Assembly: GCF_006385255.1 (NCBI RefSeq)
Contig: NZ_VFJE01000056.1
Span: 930,001 to 994,000 of the forward strand
DNA: 64,000 nt
Source of the DNA: Flavobacterium microcysteis
Lineage (GTDB): Bacteria > Bacteroidota > Bacteroidia > Flavobacteriales > Flavobacteriaceae
Direction: 5' to 3'
Positions 1 through 8,211 of the stretch are shown in pieces (position 1 is the stretch's first letter; each line of letters begins with the position of its first letter). Below the pieces are notes generated by a model. That model ran no database searches, was not told the DNA's origin, and saw only the letters and a program-made list of their open reading frames with translations. Made by a program: the position numbers and the translations under genes.

Positions 1-1
1 A

Positions 2-1222
2 GCATTATATGCCAACTTACGACAACAGTCACTTATCGCAGGAAATAACTACGGAATGGGAGCCCTCTTGGGATCATACAGTGACGAGCTTAATAGTTAT
101 TACACTGACCTTAATGGTTACAAGGATGTTAGCGGCAATCAGATACAACGTACCAATTCTGTGGTCGCAAGTGTATGGACAAATGCCTATCAGCAGATTT
201 ATTCTGCCAACGCCATAATTTTAGGTGCGGAAAAATCTTCTGCACTTATAGTGGTAGATAAACAGCAGATAATAGGAGAGGCATTGCTTATCCGATCCAT
301 GCTTTATTTTTACCTGCAAAGCATCTTTGATGAAATTCCATATACAACGGTTCTTGATTATAATTATAATCGTAGTCTGGGCAAAGTAAGTAAAGAGCAA
401 ATGCTGGCTTATCTTGAAACAGACTTAACAAATGCAGCAAATTTGCTAAGTGACAACTATCGTGATCCTGAGCGTATTTATCCCAACGGCAAAGTTGCAC
501 AAATTCTTCTGATACATATCTATCTTTTACAAGGTAAATATACAGAGGCACAGCAAATGGCTTCCTCAATAATTCAGTCGCCCATGTATCAGTTTCAACC
601 TGACATTTCTGAAGTTTTTCATAATTCAGGTACGCACATATTATGGCAGTTAAAACCTCAGTACAGTGGTGATTCCACACAAGAAGCTTCTTTCTATTAT
701 TTTAACGACGCTCCTCCTTCAGCTTACGCCCTTTCCGAAGACCTTATCTCTGCCTTTGCGCCAGAAGATCTTCGCAAGTCACAATGGATAGAAGGAGTTA
801 ATGCCCAAGGCAACAATTGGTACAGATCCAGTAAATACAAAAATCTTTCAGGTACTAACACTAATGAATACTCAATTATTTTCAGGCTGGAAGAAGTATA
901 CCTTTTACTGGCTGAAGCTCTGGTGATGCAGGACAAATTGCCTGAAGCATTGCCATACCTTAATGCCACAAGGTTAAGGGCGGGTCTGTTACAGATACAG
1001 CCTGTAACCAAGGATGCTTTTATGGATGAAATCCTTTTGGAGAAAAGACGTGAGTTCTTTGCCGAGCAGGGCATACGTTTCACGGATTTAAAAAGAACCG
1101 GAAAGTTAGGCCTGTTAACTAATGTAAAGCCAAATTGGACCCCTTATAAAAGCGTGTGGCCTTATCCTCAAAATGAATTATTGCTTAATCCTAATCTGGC
1201 ACCACAGCATGAAGGCTATTAG
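2..1222 (+). CDS. SusD/RagB family outer-membrane lipoprotein, 5'-truncated by window edge
   Basis: The open frame runs into the left edge, so the signal peptide and lipobox are not visible; 406 codons remain. Upstream of the first internal Met the frame is already SusD-like (ANLRQQSLIAGNNYG). The C-terminal half carries two hallmarks of the family: an RREFFAEQGIRFTDLKRTG stretch near the end and a final PQNELLLNPNLAPQ segment. SusD proteins sit on the cell surface and pass oligosaccharides or peptides to a SusC TonB-dependent transporter, whose gene normally lies just upstream and here would be outside the window. The stop overlaps the start of the downstream S9 peptidase by 14 bases, which suggests co-transcription and possibly a peptide rather than a glycan substrate (inference). 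Confidence 0.9.
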   Translation, partial: ALYANLRQQSLIAGNNYGMGALLGSYSDELNSYYTDLNGYKDVSGNQIQRTNSVVASVWTNAYQQIYSANAIILGAEKSSALIVVDKQQIIGEALLIRSMLYFYLQSIFDEIPYTTVLDYNYNRSLGKVSKEQMLAYLETDLTNAANLLSDNYRDPERIYPNGKVAQILLIHIYLLQGKYTEAQQMASSIIQSPMYQFQPDISEVFHNSGTHILWQLKPQYSGDSTQEASFYYFNDAPPSAYALSEDLISAFAPEDLRKSQWIEGVNAQGNNWYRSSKYKNLSGTNTNEYSIIFRLEEVYLLLAEALVMQDKLPEALPYLNATRLRAGLLQIQPVTKDAFMDEILLEKRREFFAEQGIRFTDLKRTGKLGLLTNVKPNWTPYKSVWPYPQNELLLNPNLAPQHEGY

Positions 1223-3713
1223 AATTTATCAGATCCAAAGCATATTGTGTTTAATCCTTTTGATTGTGCTCAGCAAAGCAAATGCCCAGCAAAAACATAT
1301 GCCCCTTATAACCTTAGCAGAAAAATCCCAAAACCTTGAAGCTGTCAAAATGAGCAGTAACGGTAAGTACATTACTTCCCGTTTGGTTTATGACCTGAAC
1401 AGGGATACACTTTTAATATTCAAAACTTCTGCAAAGGATAAACTGTTGGGGTTCAGGACAAAAATCGGTGAGCACTATTTCATTGGAGAAAACACATTAT
1501 TGCTGCCTTTGGGTAATACCGCAGAACTATGGAATTTACAGACTAACAAGCAGATCATTTTTACGGATATTGTCCAGGCAAAAGCCTTGACAGGAAGCAC
1601 CCAGTTTGTAATTCATTACGGCCATCAAAATAACAGCAAGCTTATACTGTATGATCAAAATGGTATGGCAAAGCAGACCCTTGAGAATGTAAAAAACTTT
1701 TTCCTGCTTCCTGAAGCGCGGATTGCAGCGGTCAAATATGATGATAAAAAGGCAGTGTCACAGCTTTTTATTGTGAGCCCAGCAGAGATAAAAAAAGTTT
1801 ACTCTTCAAGTCTTCTCATCGAGGATATCGAAATGGGACATGGAAGTTCAGAGATATTTATTTCTGAAAGGAACACAACAGATAAGTATCAGAATTTAAA
1901 ATACCTTGATTTTTACAACGGGGAGCTTCATGTCCTTAAAGATATTCTTCCTGTAAATTTTAATGCAGCCTATCTAGAAAATACTAAGGATGAAAAAGGT
2001 TATTTTATTCGTCTTTGGTCTGAGGGCAAAGCTGAAGACGGTATGGTAGATATATGGTATGGAAGTGACAGGGATCTTATTCAGAAGTATTACCCCCGTG
2101 GAATTGAGTCGGCATACCTTTGGCAACCCAAAGAAGGAAAAATACAAGACTTAGGTAGACAGGATTTACAAAATATTATTAGCTTAGGAAATGGCCGGTA
2201 CTTTTTAGGGATTAACCCCAGCATTCTTAATGACTACACTGTTTTTAATCCTGATATAGAAATCAATGTTTTAGATGCTGAAGCAGCAGAATGGAAAACA
2301 CTGGGCAGGTTTACACCTGAAATTTATGTCTCCGATAATGGGCAGTTCCTGCTCTCGCCAAAAAACAGTCAATGGTTTCTTTATGACTTAAAAGAAAACA
2401 ATACCATTCCAATTGGAGACACAAAACTTACCAAACCCTTTTTTGCTCAGAATGACAGTACAATATTTTTTGAAGGAGAAGACGGATTATGGCAGTATAA
2501 CATCACGAGCAGCAAACTGAAGAAAATAATTAATGCGCCCGGATATACTGCTAAAATTATTAACGGGAATGTGAACCTGATGTCTTATTCAGGCATATCT
2601 AAAAACACGGTTTCCCTGCAATATCCGCTGCTGGTGCAATTGTCAGATCCTGACAAAATGATAACGAAATTTATGAGTTGGCACAATGGTAAAGAGACGT
2701 TGATGGTAAAACCATCAGCGAATTTATACACAGAACCGGCTTATAACAATCAAATCAAGCAGTTATGTTATATAGAGCAGAATTATAATCTGTCACCGCG
2801 GCTTACTTATATTCAAAATGGAAAAAAAGAGCAAATCCTTTTTCAAACCAACAGGCATGATAAAAAAGTTTCTGCGTTCAGGCAGGAAACCATTACCTAT
2901 GCCGATGGAAAGAGCAACCCCTGTCAAGGTTTATTATTTTATCCTGCCGATTACAGCGAATCGGAAACCTACCCGATGGTCGTGCAGATTTATGAGAAGC
3001 AGGGAAAAGTAAAAAACCAATACCTTAACCTGTCCCTGCATCAGACAGAAGGATTCAATACCCGCGCTTTGCTGGAGAATGGTTATTTTGTATTTTATCC
3101 CGACATTATCTATGGGAATCAGGGCTCGGGAATTGCTGCCCTGCAGTGTGTTACCAATGCCTTAGATGCCTTAAAATTTAAAAAACAGATTGATCCCAAG
3201 AAAATCGGACTCACCGGACACTCTTTCGGCGGCTATGAATCTAATTTTATCGCCACCCAATCAGACCGGTTTGCTGCATATCTCAGCGGAACAGGCAACA
3301 GTGATATTGTCAGCAGCTACTTCAATTTTAACCTAAATTATCTAATGCCTATATTTTGGAGGTTTGAAACATATCAGTATAGGATGCATAAACCTTTTTC
3401 TGAGGATAAGCAGCTTTATTACGATAATAACCCCATTTACAATGCTGAGAAAGTAAGTGCACCGATGCTTTTATGGACAGGCATGCAAGATGAAAATATC
3501 AAGTGGGAAGAAACCCGCAGTTTCTATAATGCCTTACGCAGGAATAAAAAACCTGTAATAGCGCTCTTCTACAGAAATGAAGGACACAGCCTTCTGAATA
3601 TGGATAACAATTTGGATTTAAGCATCCGGACACTTGACTGGTTTAACTATTTTTTAAAGGATGATTATAGCAGCAGCTGGATTGATCAGGAAATAAAAAA
3701 GGGAGCTGATTAG
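1209..3713 (+). CDS. S9 family (prolyl oligopeptidase-type) exported serine peptidase
   Basis: 834 residues from the ATG at 1209. An in-frame ATG at 1173 is less likely because only the 1209 start gives a clean signal peptide (MKAIRIYQIQ, hydrophobic core, then SKANAQ cleavage region). About residues 30-550 would be the beta-propeller-like N-terminal domain. The C-terminal alpha/beta-hydrolase domain has the nucleophile Ser672 in GHSFGG, a probable acid Asp761 in MQDEN and His793 in NEGHS, so the S9 triad is complete. It should cleave short peptides in the periplasm or at the outer membrane. Coupling to SusD implies use of imported peptides, or processing of a peptide made by the same locus; the sequence does not distinguish these. 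Confidence 0.9.
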   Translation: MKAIRIYQIQSILCLILLIVLSKANAQQKHMPLITLAEKSQNLEAVKMSSNGKYITSRLVYDLNRDTLLIFKTSAKDKLLGFRTKIGEHYFIGENTLLLPLGNTAELWNLQTNKQIIFTDIVQAKALTGSTQFVIHYGHQNNSKLILYDQNGMAKQTLENVKNFFLLPEARIAAVKYDDKKAVSQLFIVSPAEIKKVYSSSLLIEDIEMGHGSSEIFISERNTTDKYQNLKYLDFYNGELHVLKDILPVNFNAAYLENTKDEKGYFIRLWSEGKAEDGMVDIWYGSDRDLIQKYYPRGIESAYLWQPKEGKIQDLGRQDLQNIISLGNGRYFLGINPSILNDYTVFNPDIEINVLDAEAAEWKTLGRFTPEIYVSDNGQFLLSPKNSQWFLYDLKENNTIPIGDTKLTKPFFAQNDSTIFFEGEDGLWQYNITSSKLKKIINAPGYTAKIINGNVNLMSYSGISKNTVSLQYPLLVQLSDPDKMITKFMSWHNGKETLMVKPSANLYTEPAYNNQIKQLCYIEQNYNLSPRLTYIQNGKKEQILFQTNRHDKKVSAFRQETITYADGKSNPCQGLLFYPADYSESETYPMVVQIYEKQGKVKNQYLNLSLHQTEGFNTRALLENGYFVFYPDIIYGNQGSGIAALQCVTNALDALKFKKQIDPKKIGLTGHSFGGYESNFIATQSDRFAAYLSGTGNSDIVSSYFNFNLNYLMPIFWRFETYQYRMHKPFSEDKQLYYDNNPIYNAEKVSAPMLLWTGMQDENIKWEETRSFYNALRRNKKPVIALFYRNEGHSLLNMDNNLDLSIRTLDWFNYFLKDDYSSSWIDQEIKKGAD

Positions 3714-3720
3714 CTCCCTT
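3699..3720. terminator. bidirectional terminator over the peptidase stop codon
   Basis: A perfect 9-bp stem (AAGGGAGCT / AGCTCCCTT, 4-base loop) starts inside the last codons of the S9 peptidase gene and lies between it and the convergent DUF6520 gene. An A-run precedes it, giving a T-run on the minus strand. Confidence 0.75.
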
Positions 3721-3732
3721 AAGTAATTTAAA

Positions 3733-4014
3733 TTAATTCGGTTTGTACAGGTTAACACCACACATGGCGTCACTTACCTTTCTCTGAAGGTTGTGGCTGA
3801 CATTGTTGGCATCGGTCCAGGTACATATCGATGTACCCTGAGGATTACACTGAGTCGGTGTTGAAATACATTTGATTGTAGGTGCGGTACTATTAAAATA
3901 ATACCCTGTCTCCAATACTGTATCTGCTTTTTTTGATGTATCAGTTGCAAACGCAGCACTTATACCCGCAATAACAACGACTGCAGGCAGTAAAAAACTT
4001 TTAACATTTTTCAT
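3733..4014 (-). CDS. DUF6520-like small exported protein with four cysteines
   Basis: 93 residues. The N-terminus (MKNVKSFLLPAVVVIAGISAAFA) is a typical Sec signal peptide, leaving a mature chain of about 70 residues with Cys49, Cys56, Cys64 and Cys85. I recall the start and overall form as those of the Bacteroidota family DUF6520; this is unchecked. The gene follows the MauE/DoxX gene by 33 bases on the same strand, so the two probably form an operon. A small exported cysteine-bearing protein beside a redox-type membrane protein suggests that its cysteines form disulfides or are oxidised (inference). No function is established. Confidence 0.8.
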   Translation of the reverse strand: MKNVKSFLLPAVVVIAGISAAFATDTSKKADTVLETGYYFNSTAPTIKCISTPTQCNPQGTSICTWTDANNVSHNLQRKVSDAMCGVNLYKPN

Positions 4015-4047
4015 GGTATTTAAAAATTAGATTGATTGCCTACTCTT

Positions 4048-5559
4048 TTAAGGTTTTTCAGCTTCCACCTTTTTGAAATGTCTTGTAACCGCCTGGCCTA
4101 AGCGGTAGCGCAGCATTTCGCGTCCGGATAAAACAAATAAATATTTATCCGTCAAAAGCATCTGGGAAAGTTTGATCTTTCCGCGGTGTTCAATAAAAAA
4201 ACTTCCCAGATAACTTTGTTCTTTGGTACTGTATATATCAACTACAGAAGCATTATCCCAAATTTTATCAGATTCAAATTTTCCTTTGAGATTAGATTCT
4301 ACAAACAAGATATTATTATAAACTTCCATGTTTTTGTTAACCATAAGCGGCGGGGCTACGAGTTTATGACGCCCGTCGGCTAAATACGCACTCTTCACCA
4401 GAGCTTTTGTAACCGTATCAATAGTATGGAGAGTACGGAGTAATTGGAGCTTGGAATCCATTACCAGAAACTCATTTCGGTAAAAATAGCTGTAAACCAG
4501 ACCGCGTGTCTCCCTATCATACAGTAGTTTACCATCTGTGTCAAAAACACCGTCATACTGTTTTTTGAGCAATCCATAATTTATGTCCACCTTATCAGTG
4601 TCTGGACTGAAAGTCCCAAGTATATTATTTTTAGTCTTCCTGCTTTGGGCCCTGAAAGCAAACAAATCCGTTGCTGTAATTTGTAATTGTGAAAAATAAT
4701 TATCCTTTCTGTTTATTTTCTCGGCCAGTGAATCGCCAATATTACCGCGGAAAATAACTGGAACACTGCCGTCATATATATAAAAGTGGGGTGCTCTTAC
4801 CTGAAGCTGTGCGGAACGGAACCGCTGATTTGGAGTATCCAGTATTAATTTTAGACTTTTCTGTATTTTAAAAACCGTATCAATACTTGTTAATATTTCC
4901 GGAGCGCTATAGTTGCCAAGATAAATGATACCTTGATTATAACCCGCAAAATAGTAAGAATCAAATTTCAGGTCGTAAACCTTATCTACTTCAACTTGAT
5001 GCTGTAGATATCTTCTGGTAAAATTATTCTCTTTCTTAATGATATGTTCCGAGGATAAAAAAAGAAAAATAACCAGCAGCATGGCTGCCGTTAAGCATAG
5101 CCCACATTTTAATATTATCCTTAATTTGGTAACGTTGTTGTTGTTTTCCAATAATAAAATGGTGGTTAAACTTAACACTATGAAGAAAATATTAAAAACT
5201 AAATGCGTAGTCCAACCCATTTTTTCTAAAATTCCTCCGCACGAACAGGGTATAAAATCGCTATAGTTCAGAATAAGATAGATGTACATCGTAAAAGCTA
5301 TCATTAAGAAGAAAGATGAATACATTCCTAATAATCTGGTACTTTTAAAACATAATATAAAAACAATTAATAGCTCCACTGTTAATACCAAAGGCACGAT
5401 AAATTGTGCGTATGCACTAAGCAATGGGGATTGGGCTAGCTGTACTCTAAAATTTTCAAAATCCAGTAATTTGCTCATTGCTGCATATACAAATAGTAAA
5501 ATATAAAGCAGGCAAATTATATTGACAATCAAGTTTTTAAAAGATACCGATACTTTCAT
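4048..5559 (-). CDS. MauE/DoxX-like redox membrane domain fused to periplasmic propeller-like domain
   Basis: 503 residues. Residues 1-160 contain four to five membrane helices with the MauE-type cysteine pair Cys105-Ser-Cys107-Gly-Gly in the loop after the third helix. MauE family proteins support disulfide formation during methylamine dehydrogenase maturation. After another hydrophobic segment at about 150-170, some 330 residues of beta-rich sequence follow (repeated aromatic-Asp strands such as FAFRAQ, YLGSFF, YLFVLSG), most like a beta-propeller. This fusion is far longer than plain MauE (about 180 residues). It heads the transcript with the DUF6520 gene and is convergent with the SusD-peptidase pair. 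A role in redox handling of an exported peptide is inference. Confidence 0.8.
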   Translation of the reverse strand: MKVSVSFKNLIVNIICLLYILLFVYAAMSKLLDFENFRVQLAQSPLLSAYAQFIVPLVLTVELLIVFILCFKSTRLLGMYSSFFLMIAFTMYIYLILNYSDFIPCSCGGILEKMGWTTHLVFNIFFIVLSLTTILLLENNNNVTKLRIILKCGLCLTAAMLLVIFLFLSSEHIIKKENNFTRRYLQHQVEVDKVYDLKFDSYYFAGYNQGIIYLGNYSAPEILTSIDTVFKIQKSLKLILDTPNQRFRSAQLQVRAPHFYIYDGSVPVIFRGNIGDSLAEKINRKDNYFSQLQITATDLFAFRAQSRKTKNNILGTFSPDTDKVDINYGLLKKQYDGVFDTDGKLLYDRETRGLVYSYFYRNEFLVMDSKLQLLRTLHTIDTVTKALVKSAYLADGRHKLVAPPLMVNKNMEVYNNILFVESNLKGKFESDKIWDNASVVDIYSTKEQSYLGSFFIEHRGKIKLSQMLLTDKYLFVLSGREMLRYRLGQAVTRHFKKVEAEKP

Positions 5560-5962
5560 GTTTTCCCCTTTTAGCTATGACAATGTTTTTTACAATTACT
5601 TGAAGGCTAACCAATCTTATATAGCCTTGTTGGTTTATAACCGACACTGTATAAATGATTTACAAAGCGAAATTAGAGCAATAAAATAGAAGGATTGTTA
5701 ACAAAAACGATCCAAAATTTGCAAAAAACGATCCATTTTGCATTGTTTGGGAGAATTACAAACAAAAGTTATGGCATAAGCAATTCTAATAGAGTAAAGT
5801 ATTACTTTTAATTGCTCATCTAGTTTGCTTGCATTACCTACAGGTAGATCCTTTCAGATGTTGCAGCTACAATACACTCTCATCTGTTAGAAAAAATAAC
5901 GTAGAGGAAGTTGTCTTAATAGTTATCAGTAGATAAATACTTTTAATGCTCCCTTAACATTG
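5560..5962. other. 403-base gene-free stretch between MauE gene and HTH gene
   Basis: No ORF here looks coding. It holds an imperfect direct repeat, CAAAAACGATCCA at 5702-5714 and CAAAAAACGATCCA at 5722-5735, centred about 20 bp (two helical turns) apart, on the upstream side of the minus-strand MauE gene. This spacing fits a regulator or Xis/Int binding site. I found no exact TAnnTTTG promoter for the MauE gene. Confidence 0.5.
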
Positions 5963-6229
5963 TTATTGCCCATCCATCAGTTTTTGAATATCTTCATAGC
6001 GATAGTACATGAGTCCACCAATTTTATTATAAGGAAGGGTGCCATTTATCCGAAGATTTTGCAAGGTACCTGCTGAAATATTAAGAAGTTTACGAACCTC
6101 ATAACTTTTGAGCCAAACACGAGTTTCCTGGCCTTGTTTGCGGGGATACTGCTGGTATCTCCGAATTTCTTCTAACAGTTCTTTTTTAAATCTATCAAGA
6201 TCATCTCTGGTAATAAGATCCACATTCAT
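5963..6229 (-). CDS. excisionase-like helix-turn-helix DNA-binding protein
   Basis: 88 residues from the ATG at 6229; an upstream TTG at 6253 is less likely. Residues 1-35 are charged and helical. Residues 39-88 form a MerR/Xis-like HTH_17 domain: WLKSYEVRKLLNIS, then GTLQNLRINGTLPYNKIGG, then a YYRYEDIQKLM recognition wing. Such proteins in Bacteroidota elements lie beside the tyrosine recombinase and act as recombination directionality factors or element regulators. Its position immediately downstream of the integrase on the same strand supports that role here. Specific targets are unknown; the 5702-5735 repeat is one candidate. Confidence 0.8.
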   Translation of the reverse strand: MNVDLITRDDLDRFKKELLEEIRRYQQYPRKQGQETRVWLKSYEVRKLLNISAGTLQNLRINGTLPYNKIGGLMYYRYEDIQKLMDGQ

Positions 6230-6390
6230 AATTCTCACTTTTAGATTGAACAATATCTAACTTAGATTTTGGCAGTTTTTACAACCATTTACAAAATAAA
6301 CTCATGAGTGAATTGAAAGAGTAAAACTGTCCATGTTTGGCTGATTGTGGCTCTCTTTTACCAGAAAAATGTACTTGTTATCATATACAC

Positions 6391-6418
6391 AAAAGGTGGT
6401 CGATATCGACCACCTTTT
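6391..6418 (-). terminator. 28-bp perfect palindrome, likely integrase terminator
   Basis: AAAAGGTGGTCGAT followed directly by its reverse complement, centred on CGATATCG, 22 bases past the integrase stop on the minus strand. It can fold as a GC-containing stem ending in TTTT. It could alternatively be a dimeric protein-binding site, since the symmetry is perfect with no loop. Confidence 0.6.
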
Positions 6419-6440
6419 AAATTTCTATTTTTTTATTGTC

Positions 6441-7676
6441 TTACACCCTAGCTGACATTCGTTGTTCAAGATTTCGCATATCCTCGCTGAGTTTATGTTC
6501 AACAACCTTGGCATAAATTTGAGTAGTGCGAATACTTGTATGGCCAAGCATTTTTGAAACGCTTTCAATCGGTACTCCGTTACTAAGAGTAACGGTTGTT
6601 GCAAAGGTATGACGTGCGATATGATAGGTCAGCGTTTTTGTTATCCCGCAGAGATCCGCAATCTCTTTTAGGTATCCGTTCATTCGCTGATTTGAAATTA
6701 CAGGAAAAACTGTCCCGTTATTTAATGCCCTTGGATCATCTCTATATTTCTCTATTAGATCTGTTGCCTGAGGCAATAATGGCACACGTACGCCCGTATC
6801 TGTTTTTGCCCTGCTTGTGGAAATCCAAAGTCCTCCATCTATGCCCGTGATGATTTTGTTTGGCGTGAGTTCAACGAGTTCAATATACGAAAGACCCGTA
6901 TAGCAGCTGAACATGAACATGTCACGAACATGCCTAAGCCGTTCGATAGTAAATTCTTTATTTGACAATGCCATAAGCTCTTGGCTGTTTAAGGACTTTC
7001 GTTCCACTTTGTCAAAATGCTTCTTAAAACTGGAGAATGGATCTTTGGAAAGCCAATCCAACTTGACAGCCATATTTATCATTTTACGCAGCCTTTCAAT
7101 ATGCTTCATGATGCCGTTGTTGTTAAGTGGCTTTTGGTGGTCTTTGGGAACATAATTAAAAAGAAAGCGCTCAAAGTCCAAGATAAACTTGTAAGTAAGC
7201 TGTGAAAGCAAGACATCATTCCTATAAAGTTTCGCCATAAGAAATTTTTTTACATAGCGCTGGGTGGTATGGTAGTTCTTCATGGTTCCCGGAGCAAGCT
7301 TATGCATTTGTTGTTCATTATGATATTCCATCAGTGATATCAGGGTTGGGGCTGAGTGATCCGTACCCAATACCTTATCACGGATTGCAGGTCCATCAAT
7401 CGCAGTGTCACTTAGTACCATCTGCTGATATGTATTTATAATCTTTGCCTTGAACTGGTTTAGAAACATATTTAGCTCAACAATTTCTTTACGTCCTCCC
7501 TTTGCCATGCCTTTTCTTTCATCCCATTCAGTTGCCTTAACCGAACGCTTTACTGAAATCTCAGTGCGTTTTCCATTTACCGTTACCCTGGCACAGATAG
7601 GAGCCGAACCTTGCGTCGTGGTTTTTTGTGTCTTTAGGTAAAAAAGTACCCCGAATGTAATTCCTGTTGTTTTCAT
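6441..7676 (-). CDS. tyrosine recombinase/integrase, Bacteroidota mobile-element type
   Basis: 411 residues. The order is an N-terminal arm-binding domain (about 1-100), a SAM-like core-binding domain (about 105-215) and a catalytic domain (about 225-405). Visible catalytic residues are His352 and Arg355 in HIARH, His379 in LGHTS and the nucleophile Tyr388. The usual first arginine (TGLR) is replaced by Ser263 in TGLSYIEL, a substitution I recall from IntDOT of the CTnDOT element, so it need not mean loss of activity. The gene reads away from the 3' end of tRNA-Pro, 298 bases away, the normal layout for an element integrated in a tRNA 3' end. It therefore probably mobilised the region to its left. 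Confidence 0.92.
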   Translation of the reverse strand: MKTTGITFGVLFYLKTQKTTTQGSAPICARVTVNGKRTEISVKRSVKATEWDERKGMAKGGRKEIVELNMFLNQFKAKIINTYQQMVLSDTAIDGPAIRDKVLGTDHSAPTLISLMEYHNEQQMHKLAPGTMKNYHTTQRYVKKFLMAKLYRNDVLLSQLTYKFILDFERFLFNYVPKDHQKPLNNNGIMKHIERLRKMINMAVKLDWLSKDPFSSFKKHFDKVERKSLNSQELMALSNKEFTIERLRHVRDMFMFSCYTGLSYIELVELTPNKIITGIDGGLWISTSRAKTDTGVRVPLLPQATDLIEKYRDDPRALNNGTVFPVISNQRMNGYLKEIADLCGITKTLTYHIARHTFATTVTLSNGVPIESVSKMLGHTSIRTTQIYAKVVEHKLSEDMRNLEQRMSARV

Positions 7677-7825
7677 ATCTCAAAAATTTAATGTTTCAGA
7701 TCAATTGCACATTAAATGGGTCTCAAGAAAGCTGGATTTTCTTTTGAAAACTGCATAATTCGAGAAGCATAAAATGTTAAAATTTTAGCACAACTGACTG
7801 ATTTTTAAAATATTAAATTTATTTC

Positions 7826-7872
7826 TGGGACCTAAAGATAAAAAAAGAAAAGGGGTAGCCGAATAGGTCCCA
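7826..7872. repeat. 9-bp perfect inverted repeat between integrase and tRNA
   Basis: TGGGACCTA at 7826-7834 and TAGGTCCCA at 7864-7872 are separated by 29 bases. They lie between the integrase start and the tRNA 3' end, where arm-type integrase or Xis sites would be expected. The spacing is too large for a good terminator and no T-run follows. Confidence 0.55.
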
Positions 7873-7916
7873 TTTTCTTTGATATAACTTGGATATTTTG
7901 GAGTTGAATAAAAAGA

Positions 7917-7950
7917 AAAACCCCTTAAATCATACGATTTAAGGGGTTTT
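7917..7950 (-). terminator. tRNA-Pro terminator
   Basis: A perfect 14-bp stem (AAAACCCCTTAAAT / ATTTAAGGGGTTTT, 6-base loop) starts 25 bases past the tRNA 3' end and is followed by T-rich sequence on the minus strand. Confidence 0.85.
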
Positions 7951-7974
7951 GACTGCCTTTGGAAGGCTCTTTAG

Positions 7975-8049
7975 TCGGGGTGGCAGGATTCGAACCTGCG
8001 GCCTCCTGCTCCCAAAGCAGGCGCGATAACCGGGCTACGCTACACCCCG
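7975..8049 (-). tRNA. tRNA-Pro (anticodon UGG)
   Basis: On the minus strand a complete cloverleaf folds: acceptor CGGGGTG paired with CACCCCG plus discriminator A, anticodon stem CCTGC/GCAGG around loop TTTGGGA (anticodon TGG), and T-arm GCAGG-TTCGAAT-CCTGC. The first base is C, as in bacterial proline tRNAs. CCA is not encoded. Its 3' end faces the integrase, so it is the probable attachment site; no second copy of the 3' end is seen in this window. Confidence 0.97.
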
Positions 8050-8173
8050 AAAAGGTGAGTGCAAATATAAGACTATATTTTTATTCTGCAACAGAAAAAA
8101 ATGAAATAGGATAATATTATTTTTAGATAGTTAAAACTAATCCGTTTATGCATTTAATCTTTCGATAAAAATG

Positions 8174-8181
8174 TACTTTTG
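8174..8181 (+). promoter_or_regulatory. Bacteroidota -7 element for trxB
   Basis: TACTTTTG matches TAnnTTTG exactly, 30 bases before the ATG at 8212. The -33 element is weak. The motif places the transcript start after 8179, so it excludes the longer ORF start there. Confidence 0.6.
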
Positions 8182-8211
8182 CGTTGGAAAAAAATAATTC
8201 ACTATACTATT

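Noticed and set aside
288..1083. Minus-strand open frames opposite the SusD gene
   Set aside because: They mirror the coding frame of SusD, have no domain or start signals, and vanish in motif content.
8050..8211. Possible small RNA between tRNA-Pro and trxB
   Set aside because: Apart from the trxB promoter I see no stable fold or terminator.
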